64,000 nt of DNA from Jeotgalibacillus soli (GTDB lineage: Bacteria; Bacillota; Bacilli; Bacillales; Jeotgalibacillaceae), in NCBI RefSeq assembly GCF_000829435.1, contig NZ_JXRP01000018.1, forward strand, positions 248,001 to 312,000, given 5' to 3'. Position numbers and translations under genes: made by a program. A model generated the notes under the pieces. It saw only the letters and a program-made list of their open reading frames with translations, searched no databases and was not told the origin of the DNA. Positions 9,500 to 19,786 of the stretch are shown piece by piece; position 1 is the stretch's first letter; each line of letters begins with the position of its first letter.

Positions 9500-10801
9500 A
9501 TGGAAAAAAAGCGTTTTGATCAATTAGATGAAGAGCTTTATTATGAAAAATTAGATAATGGCTTAAGTGTGTATGTTCTTCCTAAACCGGAATTTAGCAA
9601 ATCGTATGCGACTTTTACGACGAAATACGGTTCTATTGATGACAACTTTATCCCGCTTGGGGAAACGGACTATGTTAAAGTGCCGGATGGGATTGCTCAT
9701 TTCCTCGAACATAAAATGTTTGAAAAAGAGGATGGCGATGTGTTTCAGCAATTTAGCGAGTATGGTGCCTCTGCAAATGCTTTCACTTCTTTTACACGAA
9801 CAGCCTATCTTTTTTCAAGTACATCACATGTGCAGGAAAACTTAGATACATTAATTAATTTTGTCCAGGCTCCTTATTTTACTGAGCAAACAGTGGAAAA
9901 GGAAAAAGGGATTATTGGACAGGAAATCACAATGTATGATGATAATGCGGACTGGCGCTTATATTTTGGCACGATTCAAAATATGTATCATCATCATCCA
10001 GTAAAAGTAGATATAGCAGGAACCGTTGATTCGATCAGCCATATTACAAAGGATCACCTGTACCAATGCTATGAGACATTTTATCATCCTTCAAATATGC
10101 TGTTATTCGTTGTGGGTCCGGTGTCTCCAGAAGAAATTTTCAGCCAGATAAAAGAAAACCAGGCTTCAAAAAAGTATGATCCACAGCCAACGATTGAACG
10201 TAAATTCGAGGAAGAGCCTTCAGCCGTTCATCGAAAGCATCATGAGCTGAAAATGGATGTCCAGGTGCCGAAATGTATGATTGGACTTAAGGCGGCAAAC
10301 GTTCAATTATCAGGGGTTGATTTATTAAGGAGAGAGCTTGCAGTCAATACTGCGTTTGATGTATTGTTCGGAAAAACATCTGCTCATTTTACCCGTCTTT
10401 ATGAAGAAGGGCTGATTGATGACAGCTTTTCATTTGATTTTTCTCAGGAGAAGGGGTATGGATTTGCTCTGCTAGGTGGAAATACGCCTGATCCAAAAAA
10501 ACTAGCGGATTCTATTCAAATCATATTAAAAAATGAAGCATCAGCATCAACAATAACGAATGAACAGCTCGAAACTGTTAAGAAAAAAAATATTGGCGGC
10601 TTTCTGCGCTCACTCAATTCACCTGAATATATTGCCAACCAATTTACCCGCTATGCATTTAACGAGATGGATTTATTTGAAGCTGTACCTACATTAGAGA
10701 CGCTGACTGTTCAAGATATACAAGAGGCACTCTCCGATCTTGCACAAGAAGAACGCATAACAAGCTTTTTCATTCTTCCGAAGGAGAAGAATGCGCAGTG
10801 A
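9500..10801 (+). CDS. ymfH: M16-family zinc peptidase (YmfH)
   Basis: A 433-residue zinc metallopeptidase. The inverted zinc motif HFLEH lies near residue 68, with the third ligand in EKEKGIIGQEI about 76 residues later, as in active M16 enzymes. The substrate is unknown. It is translationally linked to the inactive partner upstream and overlaps the start codon of the SDR gene downstream by four bases (GTGA). Confidence 0.92.
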   Translation: MEKKRFDQLDEELYYEKLDNGLSVYVLPKPEFSKSYATFTTKYGSIDDNFIPLGETDYVKVPDGIAHFLEHKMFEKEDGDVFQQFSEYGASANAFTSFTRTAYLFSSTSHVQENLDTLINFVQAPYFTEQTVEKEKGIIGQEITMYDDNADWRLYFGTIQNMYHHHPVKVDIAGTVDSISHITKDHLYQCYETFYHPSNMLLFVVGPVSPEEIFSQIKENQASKKYDPQPTIERKFEEEPSAVHRKHHELKMDVQVPKCMIGLKAANVQLSGVDLLRRELAVNTAFDVLFGKTSAHFTRLYEEGLIDDSFSFDFSQEKGYGFALLGGNTPDPKKLADSIQIILKNEASASTITNEQLETVKKKNIGGFLRSLNSPEYIANQFTRYAFNEMDLFEAVPTLETLTVQDIQEALSDLAQEERITSFFILPKEKNAQ

Positions 10802-11523
10802 CTTCGAGGTATGCGCTTGTTTTAGGCGCGAGTGGCGGTATTGGAAAAGAAATTGTTCGAAAATTGGCTTCACAGGGCTGGAGCATCTATGTGCACTATC
10901 ACAAAAATAAAATGGTAATGGAAGAGCTGTCACGAGAATTTGAGGATCACCCTGTTCAACTGTTTCCTGTCCATGCAGATTTAACGGACGGAGACAGCGT
11001 AGATGCACTTGTGGATCAGATTCATCAAGTGCACGCGATCATCCATGCGGGCGGGGTTGCTTATTCCGGATTGTTTGAAGATACCACTGATGAAGTGATG
11101 GAGCATTTATGGAAAGTACATGTCCAGCAGCCTGCAAGATTAATCCGTCATCTCCTCCCGAAAATGCGAAGAGCGGGCGGAGGATCCATCGTATTGATTA
11201 GTTCGATTTGGGGAGAAACGGGTGCTTCCCTTGAAGTGATGTATTCAACGGTCAAAGGAGCGCAAAATGCTTTTGTAAAAGCGTTAGGGAAAGAATTGGC
11301 ACCTTCATTCATTCGGGTGAATGCCGTTGCTCCCGGTGCTGTGGATACGGCTATTATGGCTGCTTATAGTGAGGAAGATCGAGCTTTAATTAATGATGAA
11401 ATTCCCTCTGGACGCATGGCCCAACCTGAAGAGATTGCGGGTGCCGTTGCTTATCTTGTGAGTGATGAGGCATCGTATGTTACATCGCATATCCTGTCGA
11501 TAAATGGCGGTTGGTACGCATGA
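10798..11523 (+). CDS. ymfI: Short-chain dehydrogenase/reductase YmfI (EF-P modification type)
   Basis: A 241-residue NAD(P)-dependent reductase. The Rossmann motif is GASGGIG near the N-terminus, the catalytic Ser lies in VLISSIWGE, and the YxxxK motif is YSTVKGA. It is FabG-like in sequence. In B. subtilis YmfI reduces the 5-aminopentanone group on elongation factor P to 5-aminopentanol; conserved synteny supports the same role here, though a general ketoreductase cannot be excluded. The start is GTG overlapping the ymfH stop (GTGA), so translation is coupled. Confidence 0.88.
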   Translation: MTSRYALVLGASGGIGKEIVRKLASQGWSIYVHYHKNKMVMEELSREFEDHPVQLFPVHADLTDGDSVDALVDQIHQVHAIIHAGGVAYSGLFEDTTDEVMEHLWKVHVQQPARLIRHLLPKMRRAGGGSIVLISSIWGETGASLEVMYSTVKGAQNAFVKALGKELAPSFIRVNAVAPGAVDTAIMAAYSEEDRALINDEIPSGRMAQPEEIAGAVAYLVSDEASYVTSHILSINGGWYA

Positions 11524-11646
11524 TGTATAATCTTCCTTAGCTTATCTCATACTAGTATTAGTATGCTTCACTGCCTATAAGCTAAAGGTTAGCGAATGAG
11601 GGGTGAAGGATGCATACGTGATGATGGTGAAAAAGGAGGAACAAAT

Positions 11647-11904
11647 ATGTCTGTATTAGATAACTGGCAGCAGTGGACATCTTTTTTAGGGGACCGCGTC
11701 ATTCATGCAAAAGAAGATGGAATGAAACGTGAAGCCATGACAGATATTGCGGTTAAGCTAGGTGGGTATTTGTCGAATAATGTTGAACCAAAAAACGAGC
11801 AAGAACGGGTAATGAAGGATCTCTGGTCCGTTGCAAAAGAAGATGAGCAGCATGTGCTTGCAAATCTTATGATTCGTTTGGTTCAGCAAAGAAAGACACA
11901 CTAA
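11647..11904 (+). CDS. ymfJ: DUF3243 protein YmfJ
   Basis: An 85-residue helical protein of the DUF3243 family, whose function is unknown. ATG 11647 is chosen because AAAAAGGAGGAACAAAT precedes it; an upstream in-frame ATG at 11596 lacks a ribosome binding site and would add 17 unconserved residues. The conserved core includes DNWQQWTSFLGDRV and a C-terminal segment ending LVQQRKTH. It lies in the usual ymf gene order. Confidence 0.88.
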   Translation: MSVLDNWQQWTSFLGDRVIHAKEDGMKREAMTDIAVKLGGYLSNNVEPKNEQERVMKDLWSVAKEDEQHVLANLMIRLVQQRKTH

Positions 11905-11909
11905 GGTCA

Positions 11910-11938
11910 AAAGGGAGGGCTTTTCCTCCCTTTTTTTG
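11910..11938 (+). terminator. Terminator after ymfJ
   Basis: AAAGGGAGG/CCTCCCTTT with a 6-base loop and a T-run. Confidence 0.88.
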
Positions 11939-12043
11939 TTTGTTATTTGTGTTTCCCTTTTCTATTCCCTTAAAATGATTTATTATTAAATTTAGATGCT
12001 CATTAGGTCGGATGCAGTCGTTTTTTAGGAAGGAGATGAATGG

Positions 12044-12835
12044 ATGGCAAATAAAGAATGGTACCTTGAATATGAAATTCAAAAGAACAGACCTGGGCTA
12101 TTAGGTGACATTTCCTCCTTGTTAGGTATGCTGGAGATCAATATTGTGACGATAAACGGAGTTGATGAAGGACGCCGGGGCATGCTTCTTCTTGCCAGAA
12201 GCGAAGAACAGATTTCCCGTCTTGAGTCAATTATTCGAACTATGGATACAATACAATTGACAAAGCTTCGAGAACCAAAGCTTCGTGATCGATTAGCCGT
12301 TCGTCATGGACGCTATATTCAGCGTGATGCAGATGATAAAAAAACGTTTCGTTTTATTCGTGACGAGCTCGGTCTGCTCGTTGATTTTATGGCAGAGCTA
12401 TATAAGCAGGATGGGCATAAGCTGATTGGTATTCGTGGTATGCCGAGAGTTGGAAAGACAGAGTCTATTGTAGCCGCCAGCGTTTGTGCAAATAAAAAGT
12501 GGCTGTTTGTATCTTCTACTTTATTGAAACAGACGATTCGGAATCAGCTGATTGAAGATGAATACAATGAAAATAATCTTTTTATCATTGATGGTGTTGT
12601 GTCTACTAGGCGAGCAAGTGAAAAACATTGGCAGCTCGTACGTGAAATCATGCGAATGCCAGCTGTAAAAGTGATTGAGCATCCAGATGTGTTTGTGGAA
12701 AATACAGAGTATTCAATGGATGATTTTGATTACATTATTGAGCTTCGCAACAATCCAGACGAAGAGATTACATATGAGATGGTGCCAAAAAACAATCTGT
12801 TTAGCAATTCCGAATTTGGCGGATTTGATTTCTAA
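12044..12835 (+). CDS. ymfK: DUF3388 protein YmfK with ACT-like N-terminus
   Basis: A 263-residue cytoplasmic protein. The first 80 residues look ACT-like (YEIQKNRPGLLGDISSLLGML), and the remainder is the DUF3388 domain with a P-loop-like GIRGMPRVGKTES. No reaction is known for the family. Start at ATG 12044 after AAGGAGATGAATGG. It lies 20 bases upstream of the rodZ-like gene. Confidence 0.88.
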   Translation: MANKEWYLEYEIQKNRPGLLGDISSLLGMLEINIVTINGVDEGRRGMLLLARSEEQISRLESIIRTMDTIQLTKLREPKLRDRLAVRHGRYIQRDADDKKTFRFIRDELGLLVDFMAELYKQDGHKLIGIRGMPRVGKTESIVAASVCANKKWLFVSSTLLKQTIRNQLIEDEYNENNLFIIDGVVSTRRASEKHWQLVREIMRMPAVKVIEHPDVFVENTEYSMDDFDYIIELRNNPDEEITYEMVPKNNLFSNSEFGGFDF

Positions 12836-12855
12836 AATGTTGGTAGGTGTAAAAT

Positions 12856-13746
12856 TTGACAGAACTAGGAACACGCTTAAAAGAAGCCCGTGAAGAAAAG
12901 GGCTATACATTGGAGGAAGTACAGGCATTAACTAAAATACAAAAGCGCTATCTGTTGGGATTAGAAGAAGGCAATTACACGATGATGCCCGGTTCCTTTT
13001 ATGTTCGCGCCTTTATTAAGCAATATGCAGAGGCTGTTGGGCTGGATCCTGATGAATTGTTTGAAACATATTCATCTGACATTCCCTCCAATCGTGGCGA
13101 TGAGATTCCTGTAAACATTTCTAGGTCTCAGACGAGAAAGGCTGTATCAGGATCATCTAAAGTCTTTAGTGTTCTCCCAACATTGATTGCAGTCACACTT
13201 ATTGTAGGACTTTTGTTCCTCGGATGGACTGTTGCCCAAAATTGGAATGCAAATCAAGATGATGCTGATCAGTCAACTGAAGAATCGAACAATTCGGTTG
13301 GGATTGATCAGTCTGATGATGTAGAAATCGTCGATAACGATGATTCAGAAGAGGAAGCTCCTGCTGTTGAGGACACAAGTGAAGAAGCGCCAGAGGAAGA
13401 ACCCGCTGAGCCTGAGTCACTAGAAGAATTAAAAGTTGAAAACGTAAATGTAGAAGGTGAGACAACGACTTATCAGATTTCCAATGCTGATAATATTGAA
13501 GTAAGTATTACATCTGATCGTACGTGGATTGGCATTACAAATACCAATGGAGAATCGTTAATAAGCCAAGAGATATCTGGGGCTTCCCCGTTAACCTTTG
13601 ATGCGACAAATCTTGATTGGTTCCGAATCAGGGTAGGGAATACGACGACTACTGAGGTGAAAATTAACGGACAAACCGTTGAATTCGGAAGTCCTATAAA
13701 TGCAGGAAACCCTCAAAACATGGTGTTTGAAGTTCAGCAACCATAA
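12856..13746 (+). CDS. rodZ: RodZ-like cell-shape protein (YmfM)
   Basis: A 296-residue single-pass membrane protein. It has an N-terminal HTH_25 domain (LGTRLKEAREEKGYTLEEVQ), a membrane segment (VLPTLIAVTLIVGLLFLGWTVA), a long acidic Glu/Asp/Pro linker, and a C-terminal DUF4115 domain. RodZ couples MreB filaments to cell-wall synthesis. The start is TTG at 12856; the ribosome binding site (TAGGTG) is weak, consistent with coupling to ymfK. Confidence 0.9.
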   Translation: MTELGTRLKEAREEKGYTLEEVQALTKIQKRYLLGLEEGNYTMMPGSFYVRAFIKQYAEAVGLDPDELFETYSSDIPSNRGDEIPVNISRSQTRKAVSGSSKVFSVLPTLIAVTLIVGLLFLGWTVAQNWNANQDDADQSTEESNNSVGIDQSDDVEIVDNDDSEEEAPAVEDTSEEAPEEEPAEPESLEELKVENVNVEGETTTYQISNADNIEVSITSDRTWIGITNTNGESLISQEISGASPLTFDATNLDWFRIRVGNTTTTEVKINGQTVEFGSPINAGNPQNMVFEVQQP

Positions 13747-13747
13747 T

Positions 13748-13775
13748 GGTCATCTTGCGAGATGACCTTTTTTTT
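13748..13775 (+). terminator. Terminator after rodZ
   Basis: GGTCATCT/AGATGACC with a 4-base loop and eight T. Confidence 0.88.
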
Positions 13776-13806
13776 GTAAATGGTGAGGTAGAAGGAGGAA
13801 AGACAA

Positions 13807-14385
13807 GTGAATTTACCGAATAAGATTACCATCTCAAGAATCTTGTTAATACCGCTTTTTATGGTGATCATGCTTGTGGATTTTGGATGGGGTACGATTG
13901 AATTACTTGGGGCTGAAATGCCTGTCAATCATTTTGTTGGTGCTTTGATCTTTATTTTTGCTTCAACAACAGATTGGGTAGATGGGTATTACGCAAGAAA
14001 GCATAATATGGTTACGAACCTAGGGAAATTTTTAGATCCGCTTGCGGACAAGCTTCTCGTGTCAGCTGCACTAATTATTTTAGTGGAGCTTGGATTAGCC
14101 CCGTCATGGCTTGTTATTATTATTATTAGCCGTGAATTTGCCATTACTGGACTAAGACTGGTACTAGCAGGCGGTGGCGAAGTCGTTGCAGCTGCAATGC
14201 TCGGGAAAATTAAAATGTGGATGCAGATTGTTGCGATATCTGCCTTATTACTGCATAATATCGGATTTGAACTGATTAATATCCCATTTGATATTATCGC
14301 GCTTTATGTTGCAGCATTCTTTACGTTATGGTCAGGCTGGGAGTATTTTGTGAAAAATTGGGATGCTTTCCGTTACTCTAAGTAA
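13807..14385 (+). CDS. pgsA: CDP-diacylglycerol-glycerol-3-phosphate 3-phosphatidyltransferase
   Basis: A 192-residue membrane enzyme that makes phosphatidylglycerophosphate, the first committed step to phosphatidylglycerol. The CDP-alcohol phosphotransferase signature is present (DWVDGYYARK, then G, then LDPLADK with the catalytic Asp residues). Several hydrophobic helices follow. Start GTG 13807 after AGAAGGAGGAAAGACAA. It lies 14 bases upstream of cinA. Confidence 0.95.
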   Translation: MNLPNKITISRILLIPLFMVIMLVDFGWGTIELLGAEMPVNHFVGALIFIFASTTDWVDGYYARKHNMVTNLGKFLDPLADKLLVSAALIILVELGLAPSWLVIIIISREFAITGLRLVLAGGGEVVAAAMLGKIKMWMQIVAISALLLHNIGFELINIPFDIIALYVAAFFTLWSGWEYFVKNWDAFRYSK

Positions 14386-14399
14386 GAGGAGAAGAGAAG

Positions 14400-15641
14400 A
14401 TGAATGCTGAAATCATTGCAGTTGGATCAGAGCTGCTTCTTGGACAAATTGCCAATACAAATGCTCAATTCTTATCCGGAAGACTTGCAGAAATTGGAAT
14501 TGATGTCTATCGCCACCGCGTGATCGGGGATAATGCTGACCGTCTTGAAGAAGAAATCACTGAGGCAGAAAAGCGTTCGGATATAGTAATTCTTACGGGA
14601 GGGCTTGGACCAACAAAAGATGACCTAACGAAGGAAACAGTAGCTAAATATCTCGGAAGAAAGCTAGTTATGGACGAGCCTTCTCTAAAGGCGATTGAAG
14701 AGTTTTTTATCAAGGCAGGAAGAGAAATGTCTGTAAACAACCGCAAGCAGGCGATTGTAATTGAAGGAAGCACAGTATTTTTTAATCGTCATGGCATGGC
14801 CCCAGGGATGTTTATAAAGACGGAGAGCACTTGTTTTGTATTATTGCCTGGTCCTCCAAGAGAAATGAAACCGATGTTTCTTGAGGATGTAACTCCGGTA
14901 TTGCTTAATGAACTTGGAGCAGGGCAGCCTGTTGTTTCTCGTGTACTCCGATTCTTTGGGATTGGTGAAGCAGAATTGGAAACGAGAATCGAAGATTTAA
15001 TCGACACACAGAAGAATCCGACGATCGCCCCGCTTGCATCTGATGGAGAAGTAACCCTTCGACTCAGTGCTAAGCATGCGGTCGAAGGTGAAGCCTGGCA
15101 ATTAATTGAGGACACAGAGCAATTAATTTTGGCGCGTGTGGGACAGCATTTATATGGTATAAATGAGGAAACACTGGTTAATAAGGCTGCTGAGCTTTTA
15201 CAGCGTGAAAGTAAAACCATTGCTGCCGCAGAGAGCCTTACTGCAGGTTTATTTGCTTCTGAACTTGGCGCCATAGCAGGGGTTAGCAGCGTCCTTAAAG
15301 GGGGAGTCGTATGCTATACAAATGAAAGTAAACGTGATGTTATTGGTGTCCCGCAGTCGATACTGGACACAGAAGGTGCAGTAAGCGAGCGATGTGCGAT
15401 TGAAATGGCTGAAAGAATTAAACAGCAATTTAACGCAAATATTGGGATTAGTTTTACCGGTGTGGCGGGACCGAATTCTCTTGAAGGACATCCACCAGGT
15501 ACAGTCTGGATCGGATTATCCATTGATGATTATCCTTCCACAGCGTTAATGCTTTCACTCAGAGGAGAACGGAACTACGCGAGAATTCGAGCAGTGAAGC
15601 ATGGATTATTTCAACTGATTCGTTCACTCGAAAAGAAATAG
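14400..15641 (+). CDS. cinA: CinA-family protein (competence-damage inducible)
   Basis: A 413-residue protein. The N-terminal half is a molybdopterin-binding-like (COG1058) domain with LTGGLGPTKDDLTKE; the C-terminal half is the CinA/PncC domain (AAESLTAGLFASEL, SFTGVAGP, HPPGTVWIGL) associated with nicotinamide-nucleotide amidase and ADP-ribose pyrophosphatase activity in the family. It is next to recA, as in many Firmicutes where the two are co-induced in competence. Start ATG 14400 after AGGAGAAGAGAAG. Confidence 0.93.
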   Translation: MNAEIIAVGSELLLGQIANTNAQFLSGRLAEIGIDVYRHRVIGDNADRLEEEITEAEKRSDIVILTGGLGPTKDDLTKETVAKYLGRKLVMDEPSLKAIEEFFIKAGREMSVNNRKQAIVIEGSTVFFNRHGMAPGMFIKTESTCFVLLPGPPREMKPMFLEDVTPVLLNELGAGQPVVSRVLRFFGIGEAELETRIEDLIDTQKNPTIAPLASDGEVTLRLSAKHAVEGEAWQLIEDTEQLILARVGQHLYGINEETLVNKAAELLQRESKTIAAAESLTAGLFASELGAIAGVSSVLKGGVVCYTNESKRDVIGVPQSILDTEGAVSERCAIEMAERIKQQFNANIGISFTGVAGPNSLEGHPPGTVWIGLSIDDYPSTALMLSLRGERNYARIRAVKHGLFQLIRSLEKK

Positions 15642-15647
15642 TACAGT

Positions 15648-15685
15648 CAGCTCCTTTCATGGCAAATGAAAGGAGCTGTATTTAT
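15648..15685 (+). terminator. Terminator after cinA
   Basis: CAGCTCCTTTCAT/ATGAAAGGAGCTG stem followed by a broken T-run (TATTTATATGTTT). Confidence 0.65.
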
Positions 15686-15801
15686 ATGTTTAAAAATTCC
15701 GAAAAAAATAAGTTAGTGTTTTTATTCTTAAATGAGCATTAAACTGTCTAAATCATGTCTAGATACTCCAATTATTTCCGTGATTCACAAGTTAAAAAAA
15801 C

Positions 15802-15857
15802 CGAATAAATGTTCGCTTTTTGCTTGTTAAATGGGAACAAAAAGAGTATAGTATAGT
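15802..15857 (+). promoter_or_regulatory. recA promoter with LexA (DinR) SOS box
   Basis: CGAATAAATGTTCG (15802-15815) matches 13 of 14 positions of the Bacillus LexA consensus CGAACRNRYGTTCG. It is followed by -35 TTGTTA (15824-15829), a 17-base spacer and -10 TATAGT (15847-15852). The box lies just upstream of the -35 element of recA. Confidence 0.85.
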
Positions 15858-15915
15858 TAGGTTATGAGATTACATGACCCTATTATTGGGTGTATATATA
15901 GAAGGAGGAATTTAG

Positions 15916-16965
15916 ATGAGTGATCGTCAGGCAGCTCTTGATATGGCTCTTAAGCAGATTGAGAAACAATTTGGAAAAGGGTCCATTATGAAATTGGGGG
16001 AAAAGACGGATCGTAATATTTCCACTATTTCCAGCGGGTCCATTGCATTGGATGCTGCGCTTGGAGTAGGCGGATATCCTCGGGGAAGAATTATTGAAGT
16101 TTATGGTCCAGAAAGCTCCGGTAAAACAACTGTGGCACTGCATGCCATTGCGGAAGTTCAAGCAAATGGAGGTCAGGCTGCTTTTATCGATGCTGAGCAT
16201 GCACTAGATCCAGTTTATGCAGGTAAGCTTGGTGTTAATATTGATGAATTACTGCTGTCACAGCCGGATACTGGAGAGCAAGCGCTTGAAATTGCTGAAG
16301 CGCTTGTTCGAAGCGGAGCGGTTGATATCATCGTTATCGACTCAGTTGCTGCTCTTGTTCCAAAAGCTGAGATCGAAGGAGAAATGGGAGACTCTCACGT
16401 TGGGCTCCAGGCTCGTTTGATGTCCCAAGCACTTCGTAAGCTTTCTGGTGCGATTAATAAATCGAAGACGATTGCGATCTTTATCAACCAAATTCGTGAA
16501 AAAATTGGTGTGATGTTTGGTAATCCTGAAACGACTCCAGGTGGCCGTGCATTAAAATTCTATTCATCTGTGAGATTAGAAGTTCGCCGGGCTGAAACAC
16601 TTAAGCAAGGGAACGATATGGTCGGAAACAAAACGCGTATCAAGATTGTTAAAAATAAAGTTGCTCCTCCTTTCCGTGTTGCAGAAGTGGATATTATGTA
16701 CGGGGAAGGGATTTCTAGAGAGGGCGAGATTATTGATCTCGGTTCAGATATTGATGTTGTCCTGAAAAGCGGTTCATGGTATTCGTATAATGAAGAGCGT
16801 CTTGGTCAGGGACGGGAAAATGCGAAGCAGTTTCTTAAAGAAAACCCAGAGATCCGCCAAGAGATTATGCAGAAAATCCGTGATCATTATGGGATGGATG
16901 TTGATCGAAATGCGATTGCTGAGCCTGCAAACAAAGAAGAATTGGATTTACTTGGAGACGAGTAA
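15916..16965 (+). CDS. recA: Recombinase RecA
   Basis: A 349-residue DNA-strand-exchange ATPase and LexA co-protease. Walker A is GPESSGKTT, Walker [13 protein letters not shown]; the L2 loop region ([21 protein letters not shown]) is intact. The length is typical (B. subtilis 348). Start at ATG 15916 after AGAAGGAGGAATTTAG. It is single-gene: its own SOS promoter lies upstream and a strong terminator downstream. It acts in recombination, repair and SOS induction together with the mutSL genes 15 kb away. Confidence 0.98.
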   Translation: MSDRQAALDMALKQIEKQFGKGSIMKLGEKTDRNISTISSGSIALDAALGVGGYPRGRIIEVYGPESSGKTTVALHAIAEVQANGGQAAFIDAEHALDPVYAGKLGVNIDELLLSQPDTGEQALEIAEALVRSGAVDIIVIDSVAALVPKAEIEGEMGDSHVGLQARLMSQALRKLSGAINKSKTIAIFINQIREKIGVMFGNPETTPGGRALKFYSSVRLEVRRAETLKQGNDMVGNKTRIKIVKNKVAPPFRVAEVDIMYGEGISREGEIIDLGSDIDVVLKSGSWYSYNEERLGQGRENAKQFLKENPEIRQEIMQKIRDHYGMDVDRNAIAEPANKEELDLLGDE

Positions 16966-16978
16966 TTTAAAAAATAGG

Positions 16979-17020
16979 CAGAAAAGGCAAAGATGTTAAT
17001 TCCTCTTTGCCTTTTCTGTA
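16979..17020 (+). terminator. Terminator of recA
   Basis: The 15-base stem CAGAAAAGGCAAAGA/TCTTTGCCTTTTCTG has a 10-base loop. The T-rich 3' arm serves as the tract. Confidence 0.82.
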
Positions 17021-17066
17021 TTATTCCAGTAAAATGAAGATATGTAGGGTTTATTCCTTGACGCCC

Positions 17067-17095
17067 TTGACAAGGAAAATTCACAGTCTTAAAAT
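17067..17095 (+). promoter_or_regulatory. Sigma-A promoter of rny
   Basis: Consensus -35 TTGACA (17067-17072), 17-base spacer, -10 TAAAAT (17090-17095); about 120 bases upstream of the rny start. Confidence 0.75.
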
Positions 17096-17221
17096 TAAAC
17101 TGTATATCTTACAATTTTTACGAATGAAACGCAAAATGCCTGGCCTTGTATAGTAGAAAAATATACTAGCCTACAAAACGCAAGATCCGAAACAATTGAA
17201 TGGCAAGAGGAGGTGAATACG

Positions 17222-18781
17222 ATGGAACCAGTTCATATCATCTCCATTTTGCTTGGCATTATCGTCGGTGTCGTTGTTGGTTATATGATTCACAAATTCA
17301 TGACGAAAGCGAAATTGAATGGTGCAAAAGGTTCTGTAGAGCAAATCATTGAAAATGGTAAACGCGAAGCAGAAGCGCTGAAGAAAGAAGCACTACTTGA
17401 AGCCAAAGATGAGAATCACAAGCTTCGTTCAGAGATAGAAACTGAACTTCGTGAACGAAGAAATGAATTGCAAAAGCAGGAAAATCGCTTATTGCAGCGA
17501 GAGGAAAACCTTGACCGCAAAGATGATACGCTAAATAAGCGTGAGTCGATGCTGGAACGCAAGGAAAATACCTTGCACGAACGACAACAACATATTGAAG
17601 AGATGGAAAGCAAAGTGGACGAGATGGTTCGTAAGCAAGACCTTGAACTTGAGCGCATTTCCGGCTTAACCCGAGAGGAAGCAAAGAGCATTATTCTAGA
17701 CCAAGTGGAGAAGGAATTAGCTCAGGATATTGCGATCATGGTCAAGGAGCAGGAGCATCGTGCAAAAGAAGAATCCGACAAAAAAGCAAGAGAGCTTCTT
17801 TCGTTGGCGATTCAGCGCTGTGCGGCTGATCACGTGGCAGAGACCACAGTATCTGTCGTTAATTTGCCTAATGATGAGATGAAAGGTCGCATCATTGGAC
17901 GAGAAGGGCGCAACATCCGGACACTTGAAACGCTGACAGGCATTGATTTAATTATTGATGATACACCTGAAGCAGTGATCCTTTCCGGTTTCGATCCTAT
18001 TCGACGTGAAACGGCCCGAATTGCCCTTGAAAAATTGGTGCAGGATGGACGTATTCATCCAGCTCGTATTGAGGAAATGGTGGATAAAGCACGGCGTGAA
18101 GTGGATGAGTACATCCGCGAAATAGGGGAACAAACTACATTTGATGTAGGTGTACATGGCTTACATCCTGATTTAATCAAAATCCTAGGTCGTTTACGCT
18201 ACCGTACAAGCTACGGTCAAAACGTCTTAAAGCACTCCACAGAGGTTGCTTATCTTGCAGGGTTGCTTGCTGCTGAGCTCGGAGAAGACCAGACACTGGC
18301 AAAACGTGCAGGACTTCTTCACGATATTGGAAAAGCAATTGACCATGAAGTAGAAGGAAGTCATGTGGAGATTGGTGTGGAACTAGCTACAAAATATAAG
18401 GAGCACCCTGTTGTTATAAACAGTATTGCTTCCCATCATGGTGATTACGAGCCTACGTCTATTATTGCTGTGCTTGTAGCAGCAGCAGATGCTCTATCTG
18501 CTGCACGTCCAGGAGCTCGCAGTGAAACGCTTGAGAATTATATTCGTCGTCTGGAGCGTCTGGAAGAGATTTCAGAGTCCTACGATGGAGTTGAGAAATC
18601 TTTCGCCATTCAAGCAGGACGTGAAATTCGTATTATGGTTAAACCAGAACAAATTGATGATTTAACGGCTCATCGATTGGCACGCGATATTCGCAAACGA
18701 ATCGAAGAAGAGCTTGATTATCCTGGTCATATAAAAGTAACTGTTATTCGTGAAACACGGGCAGTCGAATACGCAAAATAG
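17222..18781 (+). CDS. rny: Ribonuclease Y
   Basis: A 519-residue membrane-anchored endoribonuclease that starts bulk mRNA decay. It has an N-terminal membrane helix ([18 protein letters not shown]), a long coiled coil (about 35-200, Glu/Arg/Lys rich), a KH domain ([17 protein letters not shown]), and an HD domain with the metal motif [11 protein letters not shown] 17222 is preferred over an in-frame GTG at 17213 because the GTG lies inside the ribosome binding site AGAGGAGGTGA. Confidence 0.97.
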   Translation: MEPVHIISILLGIIVGVVVGYMIHKFMTKAKLNGAKGSVEQIIENGKREAEALKKEALLEAKDENHKLRSEIETELRERRNELQKQENRLLQREENLDRKDDTLNKRESMLERKENTLHERQQHIEEMESKVDEMVRKQDLELERISGLTREEAKSIILDQVEKELAQDIAIMVKEQEHRAKEESDKKARELLSLAIQRCAADHVAETTVSVVNLPNDEMKGRIIGREGRNIRTLETLTGIDLIIDDTPEAVILSGFDPIRRETARIALEKLVQDGRIHPARIEEMVDKARREVDEYIREIGEQTTFDVGVHGLHPDLIKILGRLRYRTSYGQNVLKHSTEVAYLAGLLAAELGEDQTLAKRAGLLHDIGKAIDHEVEGSHVEIGVELATKYKEHPVVINSIASHHGDYEPTSIIAVLVAAADALSAARPGARSETLENYIRRLERLEEISESYDGVEKSFAIQAGREIRIMVKPEQIDDLTAHRLARDIRKRIEEELDYPGHIKVTVIRETRAVEYAK

Positions 18782-18782
18782 C

Positions 18783-18822
18783 AAAAAGGCGATGTGGAAA
18801 CCTTCACGTCGCCTTTTTCTTT
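18783..18822 (+). terminator. Terminator of rny
   Basis: AAAAAGGCGATGTGG pairs with CCTTCACGTCGCCTTTTT; T-rich 3' side. Confidence 0.82.
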
Positions 18823-18880
18823 TCTGCTTAAACATATGATACACTAAATGAGAAAAATGCAGTCGTAGAAAGGAATATAT

Positions 18881-19681
18881 ATGAAACTATTATTTATTGG
18901 GGATGTTGTCGGCTCGATGGGTCGAGAAATGGTGGAGGAGTTTGTTCCTAAGCTTAAAGAGCAGCATCAACCGGATTTAACGATCATTAATGGAGAAAAT
19001 GCAGCTTCAGGGCGTGGAATTACAGAAAATATTTATCGGCAGCTTGAAGATGCAGGAGCTGATGTGATCACGATGGGTAACCATACTTGGGATAATCGTG
19101 ATATTTTTCAATTCATTGACAAAGCATCAAACATAGTTCGCCCAGCAAATTTTCCGCAAGGTACACCGGGAAAAGGAATGGTGATGATCCAGGCGGGAAG
19201 TTTTGAGGTTGCTGTAATCAATTTATTAGGTAGAACCTTCATGAATCCAATTGATGATCCATTTCCAGTTGTTAAAAAGTTAGTGGATGAGGCAAAACGT
19301 CATACACCTTTTATCTTTGTTGATTTCCATGGGGAAGCAACAAGTGAGAAGCAGGCAATGGGATGGTTTTTAGATGGAAAAGTATCAGCCGTTGTAGGGA
19401 CACATACACATGTGCAAACAGCGGATGAAAGGATCTTACCTAAAGGAACAGCCTACCAATCAGATGTTGGGATGACAGGCCCATACGATGAAATTCTAGG
19501 GATGGAAAAAGAAGCAGTCATCAAACGTTTTGTGACAAGTCTTCCAGTCCGTTTTGAAGTACCTAAAACAGGTCGAAAACAATTAAGTGGTTGTGTGATC
19601 GAGCTAGACCGAAAAACAGGCAAGGCTTTATCGATTAAACGTATTTTAATTAACGAAGACCTTCCATTCCGGTTAAAATAA
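18881..19681 (+). CDS. ymdB: YmdB-type metallophosphodiesterase
   Basis: A 266-residue calcineurin-like phosphoesterase. Metal-binding motifs GDVVGSMGRE, NGENAA, GNHTWDN and GTHTHVQTAD are all present. In B. subtilis YmdB hydrolyses 2',3'-cAMP and related cyclic nucleotides, and it influences the choice between motility and biofilm. It follows rny as usual. The start ATG 18881 has the ribosome binding site AGAAAGGAATATAT. Confidence 0.95.
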   Translation: MKLLFIGDVVGSMGREMVEEFVPKLKEQHQPDLTIINGENAASGRGITENIYRQLEDAGADVITMGNHTWDNRDIFQFIDKASNIVRPANFPQGTPGKGMVMIQAGSFEVAVINLLGRTFMNPIDDPFPVVKKLVDEAKRHTPFIFVDFHGEATSEKQAMGWFLDGKVSAVVGTHTHVQTADERILPKGTAYQSDVGMTGPYDEILGMEKEAVIKRFVTSLPVRFEVPKTGRKQLSGCVIELDRKTGKALSIKRILINEDLPFRLK

Positions 19682-19786
19682 CAAATTTACTTGCCTCCGC
19701 TGCATAGTATCCCTTTCTGATGAATATAGTGAAGGGAAGTCATCACATCCATGGTGTGGTAGTTGATGTTAATGAGGAGGTACATG

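Noticed and set aside
14789-15274. 161-codon minus-strand open frame inside cinA
   Set aside because: Ser-rich shadow of the real cinA frame; no ribosome binding site.
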